Below, one piece after another: positions 8,884 to 17,882 of a stretch of 64,000 nt of DNA. This stretch comes from Methanobacteriota archaeon (GTDB taxonomy: Archaea; Thermoplasmatota; Thermoplasmata; UBA10834). Both the position numbers and the translations under genes were made by a program. Within the stretch, counting starts at the first letter, position 1, and each line of letters begins with the position of its first letter. The notes below the pieces were generated by a model, which saw only the letters and a program-made list of their open reading frames with translations, was not told where the DNA came from and did no database searches. The stretch spans positions 1-64,000 of the forward strand of contig DYTN01000007.1 in NCBI GenBank assembly GCA_020725925.1, written 5' to 3'.

Positions 8884-9824
8884 CTGCCCTCACCCCCGAG
8901 CAGCTTCATGTAGACCTCCTCGAGAGTGCGCTTCAGCTCCGTCACGTACTCGATCCTCGCCCCCGCCCTGGTGAGCTGGTCGATGATGACCGGGTTCCTG
9001 AGCTCAGGGTCGTCGAGGTCCACCAGCAGCCGGCCCTCCTCCGTCCTCACGTTCGTGGCGAACTCGAGCCTCTTGACGGCCTCGATGTACTGTGGACGCG
9101 AGTCCACCAGCTCGATCACGGTGGTCCTCCCCCAGTACCTCCGGGCCAACTCCTTGGGCGACCCGACCGCGAGCGCGGTCCTGTTCATGACGGCTATCCT
9201 GTCGCACAGCCTCTCGACCTCGTCCAGGTGGTGGCTGTTGATGAACACGGTCCTGCCCTCTTTCTTGAGGGCCATCAGGAACTCCCGGACGGTCAGCGAC
9301 GCCTGCGGATCGAGCCCGGCCGTCGGCTCGTCGAGGAACACGACCTCGGGGTCATGGGCAAAGGCCCTCGCGATGGCGATCTTCTGCTTCATGCCCTTGG
9401 AGTATGTCGCCACGGGCTCGTCCCTGCGGTCCCAGAGATCCAGGAGTCTCAGGAGCTCCTCGATCCTCTTCCCGCGTTTGTCCTTCTTCACTCCGTATAG
9501 CTGCGTGAAGAAGTCTAGGTTCTTGTAGGCGCTCAGCGATTCGTAGAGACCTGGAGCCTCCGGCAGGACGCCGACTATGCTCCGGATGCGCTCGGCGTCA
9601 GGCTCTTTGTTGATTTCGAAGCCGTTGACGTAAGCCGTCCCCGCGGACTGCTTGATCAGGCACGAAAGCATACGTATGGTGGTGGTCTTGCCAGCGCCGT
9701 TCGGACCGAGCAGGCCGAACACCTCGCCCTGGTCCACCCTGAGGTTCAGGTCCTCGACCGCTGCCTTGCCGTTGAAACTTCTCCCGAGCCCAACAGTCTC
9801 AATCATCGAGTACTTCCCCATCAA
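8880..9824 (-). CDS. ABC transporter ATP-binding protein
   Basis: GLLGPNGAGKTTTIRML, YSKGMKQKIAIARA, VVFLDEPTAGLDP. Confidence 0.95.
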   Translation of the reverse strand: MMGKYSMIETVGLGRSFNGKAAVEDLNLRVDQGEVFGLLGPNGAGKTTTIRMLSCLIKQSAGTAYVNGFEINKEPDAERIRSIVGVLPEAPGLYESLSAYKNLDFFTQLYGVKKDKRGKRIEELLRLLDLWDRRDEPVATYSKGMKQKIAIARAFAHDPEVVFLDEPTAGLDPQASLTVREFLMALKKEGRTVFINSHHLDEVERLCDRIAVMNRTALAVGSPKELARRYWGRTTVIELVDSRPQYIEAVKRLEFATNVRTEEGRLLVDLDDPELRNPVIIDQLTRAGARIEYVTELKRTLEEVYMKLLGGEGR

Positions 9825-9882
9825 ACGGACAATGGCCCAACAGCATGTGGATTGAGATAAACCTCTCGATGGGACTATCGAC

Positions 9883-10254
9883 CTACATGCGAGATGCTAT
9901 GATCTTCAGGATCGCCTCCGCGGGGGCACCGTCGGTTTCCTGCAACGCCTTTCCCGCCTCCGACGCGCTGCACCCCGTCTGGGCCATCACGAGCTTGACA
10001 TCATCCTCGGGTATGCCGCCCTCGCCCTTCGCCTCCTCGCGCACCCGCTCGCGCTCCTGTGGCGTGCCGAGTATCTGGAATGTCTTCTGCCCCTGGACGG
10101 TCACGGCCGTCACGCTCGCGTCCTTGAACACGAGCTCCTTGCCCTTCATCTTGATGACGACCTCCTCGACCCCTTCGAGCTCCTCCTGTGCGATCCCCAT
10201 CCTCTTCATCATCGCCTTCATCTGCTTGGGGTTCATCCTTTGGCCGGGCATCAT
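9883..10254 (-). CDS. nac: Nascent polypeptide-associated complex protein
   Basis: NAC-like sequence plus C-terminal UBA (DDVKLVMAQTGCSASEAGKALQETDGAPAEAILKI). Confidence 0.92.
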   Translation of the reverse strand: MMPGQRMNPKQMKAMMKRMGIAQEELEGVEEVVIKMKGKELVFKDASVTAVTVQGQKTFQILGTPQERERVREEAKGEGGIPEDDVKLVMAQTGCSASEAGKALQETDGAPAEAILKIIASRM

Positions 10255-10419
10255 ATGCGTTGCCTCGCTGAGGCTGCAGGTTCGAGAAGTGTCAATCGTG
10301 ATAAAAGGGTTTTGGGGTTCGTTCCGCGCACACTATCGGCTACGAGCATTCTGATGGAAATGTTTTATACGCCCTGCAGGCATTGATGCTCCGCTCGCCC
10401 GGAATGACTGGTGAGATCC

Positions 10420-10914
10420 ATGGCAGGGATCGAGAAGGATCTAATGGATGCACAGGACGCGCTGAGCGCTGGCGACTTCGAGGCCGCGGCCGCGAGGTTC
10501 TCCAAGGTCATCAAGGCCGACCCTAAGTGCGCCGAGGCGTACTTCGGGAGGGCGGAATCCTCCGTCGGCGTGCCCAAGATAGCTCCTGAGGAGGTCATGG
10601 AGCTGTACAAGAAGGCCGTCGAGCTCGACCCGAAGAACCCAATCTACCAGTCGAGCTACGGCGCCTACCTGGTGGAGATCGGCAGGTTCAACGAGGCCGA
10701 GCAGGCGTACATGAAAGCGGCGGAGCTCGACCCGGACAACGCTCGGTACTACTACTCCGAGTTCGCCGTGGAATATGTGCTGCGCGCGCCGGTCGTGATG
10801 GAGAAGTTCCTGGACGAGAAGACCAGGGACATGATCCTCAGGAAGGGGCTCAAGTACCTGCTCAAGGCTTCGGGCATCACAGAGGACGAGGCGAAGCGCC
10901 TCCTCACTTCGTGA
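10420..10914 (+). CDS. TPR-repeat protein
   Basis: AGDFEAAAARFSKVIKADPKCAEAYFGRAES...AVELDPKNPIYQSSYGAYLVEIGRFNEAEQAYMKAAELDPDNARYY. Confidence 0.8.
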   Translation: MAGIEKDLMDAQDALSAGDFEAAAARFSKVIKADPKCAEAYFGRAESSVGVPKIAPEEVMELYKKAVELDPKNPIYQSSYGAYLVEIGRFNEAEQAYMKAAELDPDNARYYYSEFAVEYVLRAPVVMEKFLDEKTRDMILRKGLKYLLKASGITEDEAKRLLTS

Positions 10915-11070
10915 TCATGTCAGGGTCTTCACACGCTTCTGCTTGCCAACGCACGCCCTGCAGACCCTCGTCACCGGATCTGAGTCCTGGGGACATACCA
11001 GCCTGCCACACAGCGGACATGTCGTCGACGCGGGTCTGCCGCAGATGCTGCATATGCCTATCATCGACAT
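10915..11070 (-). CDS. Very small HIT/B-box-like zinc-finger protein (51 aa)
   Basis: Manual translation MSMIGICSICGRPASTTCPLCGRLVCPQDSDPVTRVCRACVGKQKRVKTLT*; abuts the convergent TPR gene stop; absent from the ORF track. Confidence 0.65.
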   Translation of the reverse strand: MSMIGICSICGRPASTTCPLCGRLVCPQDSDPVTRVCRACVGKQKRVKTLT

Positions 11071-11112
11071 GGCGTACGAGAAGCGATTCGAGGCGAGATA
11101 AAACCTTCTTGG

Positions 11113-11826
11113 TCAGCGCCTGATGAGCCGGAGCCAAGCGAGCCCCTCGACCACGCCTGACCCGTTCATGCCCTTCGCGACGAACGATGCAGCGGCCTTC
11201 GAGCCCTCGAAGGCGTTCACCACGGCCACGCCCCAGCCGCACTCGCGGATCATCATCTCGTCGTTGTCAGAGTCCCCGATGGCCGCGGTGTTCTGCACCG
11301 ATATCCCGAGGAGCTCGCACGCCCTCCTCACGCCGAAGAACTTGTTCATCCCCCTCTCCATTATGTGGACCGCCCAGCCGGTGGTCTGCACCTCGACCTC
11401 CCAGCCCTTCAGGACCTCCCTCACACGCTCGAGGTCCACATCCCTCTTGAGCCCGATCTCCGTCTCGCGCCACCTGTCCGTGAACAGGCGCTCCGCAGGC
11501 ATCTTCTTGACAAGATGCTCGTATGCCTTGCGGGGGACCTCGGGATGACCCAAGATCCAGATCCTCTGCCCGTGGGTCACGATGCCGCCGTTCTCGGCGA
11601 TGATCGGGCCCGTGAGCCCCAGGTAGTTGGAGAGCGCATACGCGATGGGCAGCACGTTCCCGCTCGCGAGCATCACGGGCACCCCTGAGTCCTGGACCTC
11701 CCGGAGCGCCTTGACCGCGTCGAGGTTCACCCTCCTGGACTCGTCAGTCAATGTGCCGTCGACGTCGACGGCCAGGGCCTTCACGTCCCCGGGCGCCGGC
11801 CTCCGCCTCCTCCCAGACGAGATCAC
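11113..11826 (-). CDS. Phosphoglycolate phosphatase (archaeal HAD family)
   Basis: VKALAVDVDGTLTDESRRVNLDAVKALREV...AAIGDSDNDEMMIREC. Confidence 0.9.
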   Translation of the reverse strand: MISSGRRRRPAPGDVKALAVDVDGTLTDESRRVNLDAVKALREVQDSGVPVMLASGNVLPIAYALSNYLGLTGPIIAENGGIVTHGQRIWILGHPEVPRKAYEHLVKKMPAERLFTDRWRETEIGLKRDVDLERVREVLKGWEVEVQTTGWAVHIMERGMNKFFGVRRACELLGISVQNTAAIGDSDNDEMMIRECGWGVAVVNAFEGSKAAASFVAKGMNGSGVVEGLAWLRLIRR

Positions 11827-12719
11827 TTGCTCCTCAGCTCGCCAAGGGTAGTGACTCTCTCCGCAAAAGCGTTGTGCTTGTGTATGGACTCCTCGCTCTC
11901 GCTCCTGACGGTCACGTGCACGGAGTCGTCCAGCTTCTTGTACTTCTTCAGCAGCTTGCCCAGGATGTCCCTCACGACGTCCTCGACGAACTTGGGGTTC
12001 CTGTGGGCGTCCAAGACCACATTCGCCTCATCACTGCGCTTCAGGATGCCGTACGTGGGGCTGCTGAGTGAGCCCTCGACGATGTCTATCAGGTCGTCCG
12101 CCTCCACATCCACGTGCTCTGGCACCTCTACCATGAGCGTCGTCCTGTTGCGCTGGTTGTGCGAGATCATCGGTATGTCGCCGCACCGCTCGCTCAAGCC
12201 AGGCCCTTTCGACGCGAGCTTGTGCCTCACGGTCTCCATCGCGCAAGGGCACGCAGTCATGCCCATGACCTCCACCCCTATCAGCTTCATGAGCCCGTTC
12301 CCGCGCCTGGCAGTGGCCTTCGCCATCAGCCTGTACGGCTCGAGCGACTTGCTCCCGCCGTCAGGCCTCCGCTCCAGGAAGTACTCCGCTGACATGCGCA
12401 CCTCGGCGTAGCTGGCATAGTCGTGCCTGTCGAGCAGCTCCCTGCACACATTGGCCGCCAGCTGCTCCAGGCTCGAGACCTTCCTGCGGACGCTCTCGTC
12501 GATCATCTCAGTGATGACCTCGACGTTCCTGGACATGTGCGACCCCCGCTGGGTCGACGGGAGGTCCACGAAGACGTCTATGAGCGCATTCAGATGGTTG
12601 TCCCTGCCGCGCCTGCGCACCACCACTGGCTTCTTCACGCCCGTGACGCCCACGCGCGTCAGCCGGAAGCTGTTGTCCAGCCTCCTGTTCTGGCAATCCA
12701 GCGACTTAGAATCTGTCAA
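11823..12719 (-). CDS. mptA: GTP cyclohydrolase MptA (GTP cyclohydrolase IV family)
   Basis: LDNSFRLTRVGVTGVKKPVVV...FVDLPSTQRGSHMSRNVEVITEMI and MGMTACPCAMETVRHKL. Confidence 0.93.
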   Translation of the reverse strand: MTDSKSLDCQNRRLDNSFRLTRVGVTGVKKPVVVRRRGRDNHLNALIDVFVDLPSTQRGSHMSRNVEVITEMIDESVRRKVSSLEQLAANVCRELLDRHDYASYAEVRMSAEYFLERRPDGGSKSLEPYRLMAKATARRGNGLMKLIGVEVMGMTACPCAMETVRHKLASKGPGLSERCGDIPMISHNQRNRTTLMVEVPEHVDVEADDLIDIVEGSLSSPTYGILKRSDEANVVLDAHRNPKFVEDVVRDILGKLLKKYKKLDDSVHVTVRSESEESIHKHNAFAERVTTLGELRSK

Positions 12720-12797
12720 CTGGGCGCGAATGAAACAGTCGATTAATAAAGTCTGATGAATTTACCAACCGGACGGTAGCTGGAACCTGCTTCTTAT

Positions 12798-13541
12798 CTA
12801 CTCGTACCGCTGGCATTTGAAGCAGTAGTACCTGTTGTACTCGGGTATGTACGTCAGGGCGCGCCCGCACCTCGGGCACATCCTCCCAGGCATCGGGGGA
12901 GGCTCCGGGGGAGCAGTAGCCGAGGCCGCGACAGGGCTCTGCGCAGCGACCCGAGCAGCCCTCCTGCGCGCCTCCTCGTCCTTGAGCGCGGTCATCTGGA
13001 ACGCGGCCCCGAACACGGACACGGCCAGCAGGCCTATCACGACCACGAGCATCTCCATGTCCAGCCACAACAGCCCCAGCGCCACCAGCAGCCCGCCCAC
13101 TACGCCCGTCACGATGCCCATCGCCGCCTCGATGTAGACGACGGCCACGACGAAAGCTATCACGCCGACCAGGAGGGCAACGATTGCGCTCCCTGTGAGC
13201 ATCGCAACGACGATGAAACCCAGAAGGCCCGCGATGATGCCAATCCCTATCCGCGCGAGGAAGATGAAGAGTGTGCTCCCGACCATCGCGGCCAACATGC
13301 CGACTATGAACCCCATGAGCCAGCCGCCTATCGCCGCGCCGATCGCGAACCCGATGAGGCCCCCGATGATCGCCCCGACGAAGGACATCACCTGCTTCCA
13401 GATTCTGCGCCCGGCAAACGCGAGGAACAGCCCGAGAAGGATCAGTATCACGGCGATGAGCGCGAGATACTCGTTCCCACCGGCGAGGTCCAGGTCGAAC
13501 AGCTCCTGACCCTGCTGCTGCATCGCCCCAGGATGGCTCAC
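12798..13541 (-). CDS. Multi-pass membrane protein (DUF4203/TM198-like) with C-terminal zinc ribbon
   Basis: Gly-rich TM helices followed by CPRCGRALTYIPEYNRYYCFKCQRYE. Confidence 0.72.
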   Translation of the reverse strand: MSHPGAMQQQGQELFDLDLAGGNEYLALIAVILILLGLFLAFAGRRIWKQVMSFVGAIIGGLIGFAIGAAIGGWLMGFIVGMLAAMVGSTLFIFLARIGIGIIAGLLGFIVVAMLTGSAIVALLVGVIAFVVAVVYIEAAMGIVTGVVGGLLVALGLLWLDMEMLVVVIGLLAVSVFGAAFQMTALKDEEARRRAARVAAQSPVAASATAPPEPPPMPGRMCPRCGRALTYIPEYNRYYCFKCQRYE

Positions 13542-13603
13542 GCCAGCAATAATCCTTTCCGAGCGAAGAAGCTCTATCTAACCGGGAGCGCATTGGGCAT
13601 GCG

Positions 13604-14248
13604 ATGATCTGCGGGGTCGATGAGGCTGGGAGAGGGCCAATCCTGGGGCCGCTCGTCGTGTGCGCGCTCATGGTCAAGTCCGACTCCGAGCTCGTCAAAC
13701 TCGGGGTCAAGGACTCCAAACAGCTCACCCCGAGACGAAGGGAGGAGCTCGAGCCAAGGATTCGCAAGCTCTGCAAGGTCGAACTGCACGAGATAGAGCC
13801 AGCGGAGATAGACTCCATGCGCAAGAGGTTCTCCCTCAACGAGATCGAAGCGAGGGCCTTCGCAGCGGTAATCGAGAAGCTCTCCCCCGTTGTCGCGTAC
13901 GTCGACGCCGCCGACGTCGACGAGGAGCACTTCGGACGCATGGTCCAGGCGCACCTTAGATGCACTCCGACCATTCATTCGAAGCACAAGGCGGACGAGA
14001 CCTTCCCAGTTGTGTCCGCAGCTTCCATAGTCGCGAAGGTCCAGAGGGACGCCCGGGTGAGGGAGATCGAGCAGGAGCTGGGAGAGCCGATAGGCTCCGG
14101 ATACCTCACGGACCCCGTCACGACCAGATTCCTCGAGAGCTATGTCAGGCGGAACGGCGACCTCCCACCGCACACCCGACGCTCGTGGGAGCCCGCCAAA
14201 AACATAATGCTGATGAAGAGTCTCCGGAAGCTAGACTCGTTCGAGTGA
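13604..14248 (+). CDS. rnhB: Ribonuclease HII
   Basis: MICGVDEAGRGPILGPLVVCA...YVDAADVDEEHF...SIVAKVQRDARV. Confidence 0.95.
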   Translation: MICGVDEAGRGPILGPLVVCALMVKSDSELVKLGVKDSKQLTPRRREELEPRIRKLCKVELHEIEPAEIDSMRKRFSLNEIEARAFAAVIEKLSPVVAYVDAADVDEEHFGRMVQAHLRCTPTIHSKHKADETFPVVSAASIVAKVQRDARVREIEQELGEPIGSGYLTDPVTTRFLESYVRRNGDLPPHTRRSWEPAKNIMLMKSLRKLDSFE

Positions 14249-14252
14249 TGCC

Positions 14253-14585
14253 ATGGTCGAACAGCTCCTGAGAGAGGCGATCGAGAAGTTCAACAAGAAG
14301 GTCGCGGACGACCCGAAACTCGCGAAGGAGCTCGAAGGAATGAAACGAACGATCCAGGTCGAGGTCACGGACGGAGATAGGTACCACTTCGTGCTAGAGA
14401 ACGCCAGGGTGGGAGAGCTGGTCAAGGGCGAGACACAGGCGCCCGACGTAAGGGTCATCGCGAGTTCCGAGACCCTGACACAGCTGTGGACGAGGGAGCT
14501 GAGACCGATGAAGGCGTTCGCGACCAGGAAGCTCCAGCTCAAGGGCTCCATCGAGGACATGCTGAGGCTCAGGAAGTTCTTCTGA
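14253..14585 (+). CDS. SCP-2 sterol transfer-like domain protein
   Basis: 110 aa; VEVTDGDRYHFVLENARVGELVKGETQAPDVRVIASSETLTQLWTRELRPMKAFATRKLQLKGS. Confidence 0.7.
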   Translation: MVEQLLREAIEKFNKKVADDPKLAKELEGMKRTIQVEVTDGDRYHFVLENARVGELVKGETQAPDVRVIASSETLTQLWTRELRPMKAFATRKLQLKGSIEDMLRLRKFF

Positions 14586-14635
14586 GCGCGGTGAAACGCA
14601 TACTTTTAACTACACCGTCAACGTTTGTCGCCATC

Positions 14636-14710
14636 AGCGGGGTGGGGTAGCTTGGAAATCCCATCAGGCTCATAACCTGAAGATCGCTAGTTCAAATCTA
14701 GCCCCCGCTA
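14636..14710 (+). tRNA. tRNA-Met (CAT), likely initiator type
   Basis: AGCGGGG/CCCCGCT acceptor, anticodon arm TCAGG-CTCATAA-CCTGA, T arm GCTAG-TTCAAAT-CTAGC; A1-T72 pair favours initiator. Confidence 0.92.
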
Positions 14711-14751
14711 CGATTCGGCATCTAATATATAAATATTGCGATTAATCTTGA

Positions 14752-15900
14752 TCAGTCACAAAACAGCGCCAGCCCGTATCTCTTGAGGTCCTGCGTCACC
14801 AAGCCGTAGTGGAGGATGCGCCTCATATCCGATCTTCGAAAGAGAATTCTCCAGTTGCAGCTCCAGAATCCATCGTCCTTTAGATAGAGCGAACTGACAG
14901 CGACTCTCGGCTGCAGTCCCAGTCTCCTGAGCAGAATTGCCGAGTCGTCCAGAATGCCAGAGCGCGCTGTCATAGAGCAGTAATCCAGAACCGGGATGCC
15001 GTGGACATGCCGTTTCCTAAGCTCTCCAAGCGTCATGCATCGGGTGGACAGTCTCGATGTTGGCTCAGGTGGGAGTATGATGAAGTCGATATCAGTATGC
15101 CTGGACTGAGCAACAGAGAATCCGTGCAACCCATAGCCCAGAGAAATGCTAATACATCCTTCACCATCAAATATCGGCTGAAGGGCGGCAATCCAAGTGG
15201 CTCTGTCATCGGAATCCATCACCCAGTCTGGCAGATGCGATTCCATGCTGGCCTTGTCTCCCACTGGAACGCCGAGGTTGATCAACGACTCAACCACGAA
15301 GCGGGAGTAGATGAATCCTCGGATCGCTCTTGCGCTGTTGCCTGGTTTCTGTGGAGGCCCGATGTTGTACCGGAACACGCGTTTGCAGAGAGATCCGAAA
15401 TGATTGTAGAGATCCGTTTCGTGCTCGGCAAATGTGACATTGGCTGCGTGTTCCCCGCATCTCTGTTTCTGCATCCACACTGATCCCTCGGTGAGAAGAT
15501 AGGACACGATTGCCGCAGCATCTCTCCTAAGATTATCGTTCTCGCGCAGATCTTGCCTAGAGGGGAGTCTGACACTATCCCGACACTTGTCAATGAAGAC
15601 CGCTTTGGCATGCTCAACCGCCCAAAGCCTGTCCTTTGTTGCTCCAAGCTCCCTCACCCTTCTCTCCAGATGCTCGTCGCTTGCTGCTGCGAGCATATGC
15701 TCCAATATCGAAACTGGCATCGTCAGCCTCCCGATGAGATAGTAGTGGACGGACGATTTCGGGATGTTCAGTCGCTTCGCCAGCTCCTGGCAGTTGCCGC
15801 ATGATGCCGCTGCCTTCTCCACCAGCTCTCTCTGCAGCTCGCCCGGCAACGCAATCCTGTCCTCCTTCCTGTACGCGCCCCTCGTCCCTCTCTTTGCCAT
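14752..15900 (-). CDS. LAGLIDADG-type homing endonuclease-like protein with N-terminal HTH
   Basis: Two LAGLIDADG-like helices (AAAIVSYLLTEGSV, IAALQPIFDGEGCIS); N-terminal CQELAKRLNIPKSSVHYYLIGRL HTH; locally AT-richer. Confidence 0.72.
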   Translation of the reverse strand: MAKRGTRGAYRKEDRIALPGELQRELVEKAAASCGNCQELAKRLNIPKSSVHYYLIGRLTMPVSILEHMLAAASDEHLERRVRELGATKDRLWAVEHAKAVFIDKCRDSVRLPSRQDLRENDNLRRDAAAIVSYLLTEGSVWMQKQRCGEHAANVTFAEHETDLYNHFGSLCKRVFRYNIGPPQKPGNSARAIRGFIYSRFVVESLINLGVPVGDKASMESHLPDWVMDSDDRATWIAALQPIFDGEGCISISLGYGLHGFSVAQSRHTDIDFIILPPEPTSRLSTRCMTLGELRKRHVHGIPVLDYCSMTARSGILDDSAILLRRLGLQPRVAVSSLYLKDDGFWSCNWRILFRRSDMRRILHYGLVTQDLKRYGLALFCD

Positions 15901-16053
15901 AGTACCCAGGCGCAGAAGGCAAAGAGAGCCAGATAGTAGCCAGCACTACAGGTAGGCTACATCCAGCAGGTCGCGTTTCCATGTCGAATCCCTTCGAAAC
16001 ACGGCAGTGTATTTGTATGCGGCACGCAATCCTGCCCGAGAAGGGTTCAGAGC

Positions 16054-17505
16054 ATGAAGGGCATCCCGTGCGTCCACAGAATCAAGGTTCTTTCCGAAGA
16101 GCAGCTGGCCATGATTCACGAGGCCTCCTTGAAGCTATTGGAGCGGACCGGGATCAGGTTCGACAGCGCGGACGCCCGCGCGAGGCTTCTCCGCTGTGGC
16201 GCCCTGCCACATTATTCGCGCAAGTCCGTCTTGACATTCCCGCGATCAGTGGTCGAGGACGCCATCACGAGGGTTCCTCGGAAGGTTAGGTACTATGCCA
16301 GAGATCCTCGCTGGGACATCGAGTACGACGGGGAACACATGTTCACGTACGCCGGTGGAGGCGACCCAAAGATGGTCGACCTGGACTCTGGCCAGGTGAG
16401 GCCGTCGACATATTCGGACATCGAGATGGCCGCGTGCCTGGGTGACGCTCTTGAGAACTGCCGGTTCGCCGCCGGTCTCGTCGAGCCGACCGATGTGCCT
16501 CCTCAGATGACGGGTATCAAGAGCGTCGAGGCGATGATGAGGAATTCCGTCAAGCCCATCTCGTCCCACGCCTTCGACAGGCAGACCGTGGACTTCCTCG
16601 CGAAGATGGGTGCCTGTGTCGCTGGTGGGGCGGAGGCGTTGCGGAGGAGGCCCCTCATCTCTCTCGGTGGTTCCCCAAGCAGCCCCTTGACCTACTCCGA
16701 GAAGATGTGCGACGTGCTCATCCGAAGTGCCGAGCTCGGGATACCCTATTCGATTGTTCCGTGCCCCATCTGCGGCGAGACCGGGCCCATGACCTTGAGC
16801 GGCTCGCTCGCGCAGCAGAACGCCGAGCTCCTCGCCGGGCTGGTGCTGCTCCAGAGCATCGACGCGAGCCTCTCGACCGTTTACTCAGGCAGGGTCTGTG
16901 TCATGGATCCGCGGTCCGGGAGGGACCTCTGGGGGACACCCGAGCAATGCCTTGCGGGCGTCGCCATGGTGCAGATCGCTCGCAAGTATGGGATGGTCTC
17001 CGACGTGTGCGGTATGAATTCCGACATCCCCGGGTGGGGCCTTCAGATGGGACTGGAGCGCATGATGACCGTGCTCGTGCCCGCGCTGGCTGGTGCGGAG
17101 AGCGTGTCCGGGATCGGGACCGGCTGGGAGGGCGCCAGCAGTCTCGAGGCGATGGTGATTGACGACGAGATCCTGAACGACGTTGCCAGGCTGATGCGCG
17201 GGATCGATGTGGACGAGGCCACGTTGGGTGTGGACGTCGTCGACAGAGTGGGTCACATGGGCAGCTTCCTGGCCCAGCCGCACACGATGGAGTATCTCCG
17301 CAAGGGCGAGGTCAGGATATCTGAGCTGTGGGACAAGCGCACTTCCGAGGCGGCCGCGAGGGAGGGCAGGAGGGCAGTCGAAGAAGTCGCGAGGGAGCGC
17401 GTGAAGGCGATTTTGAAGGAGCACGTGCCCGAGCCCTTGGACAGGGATGTGGACAGGGCCATGACCCAGGTCGTGAAGGAGGCGCAGAGAGCCCTCGTCG
17501 GATGA
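16054..17505 (+). CDS. Trimethylamine methyltransferase (MttB) family protein, non-pyrrolysine
   Basis: 483 aa uninterrupted; ISSHAFDRQTVDFL...PCPICGETGPMTLSGSLAQQNAELLAGLVLLQ typical of the MttB superfamily. Confidence 0.85.
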   Translation: MKGIPCVHRIKVLSEEQLAMIHEASLKLLERTGIRFDSADARARLLRCGALPHYSRKSVLTFPRSVVEDAITRVPRKVRYYARDPRWDIEYDGEHMFTYAGGGDPKMVDLDSGQVRPSTYSDIEMAACLGDALENCRFAAGLVEPTDVPPQMTGIKSVEAMMRNSVKPISSHAFDRQTVDFLAKMGACVAGGAEALRRRPLISLGGSPSSPLTYSEKMCDVLIRSAELGIPYSIVPCPICGETGPMTLSGSLAQQNAELLAGLVLLQSIDASLSTVYSGRVCVMDPRSGRDLWGTPEQCLAGVAMVQIARKYGMVSDVCGMNSDIPGWGLQMGLERMMTVLVPALAGAESVSGIGTGWEGASSLEAMVIDDEILNDVARLMRGIDVDEATLGVDVVDRVGHMGSFLAQPHTMEYLRKGEVRISELWDKRTSEAAAREGRRAVEEVARERVKAILKEHVPEPLDRDVDRAMTQVVKEAQRALVG

Positions 17506-17561
17506 CCCAGCTGGCCCTCGCTGTCCACAGAAATTCTGATATAGCTGGTACGACACATACG

Positions 17562-17813
17562 ATGCCCGTGAATTTTCATCCGACCTGCTCAGATGTCAAG
17601 AGGCAGCGTCTGCTCTGTCCGGTGTGCCTTCACTGGGACCCACGTCCGGAGGACGGCGCCGGGCCTGGGGTCGGCTACTGCATCAAGCGCGATGTCGTCA
17701 CGAGGATCAGGTGCGAGTGCAACCTGTTCGAGGAGGCAACCCCGATGAAGGTGGAGGCCCGCAACCGGTCTATCTACGGCCAGATCGACGAGGGCGGCGG
17801 GGAGGAGGAGTAG
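17562..17813 (+). CDS. Small Cys-rich conserved archaeal protein
   Basis: MPVNFHPTCSDVKRQRLLCPVCLHWDPRPEDG...GYCIKRDVVTRIRCECNLFEEAT. Confidence 0.6.
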   Translation: MPVNFHPTCSDVKRQRLLCPVCLHWDPRPEDGAGPGVGYCIKRDVVTRIRCECNLFEEATPMKVEARNRSIYGQIDEGGGEEE

Positions 17814-17882
17814 GCAGGGGTTGCCAGCCACAAAAACATTAAGTGGCCGCGGTCATGTAGCTTCTGGTCTGGTGGGTCTCCG

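Noticed and set aside
14636-14710. Intron or disruption in tRNA-Met associated with the homing endonuclease
   Set aside because: The tRNA folds completely without an intron
16054-17505. Pyrrolysine-containing MttB
   Set aside because: ORF is continuous across its whole length without an internal TAG
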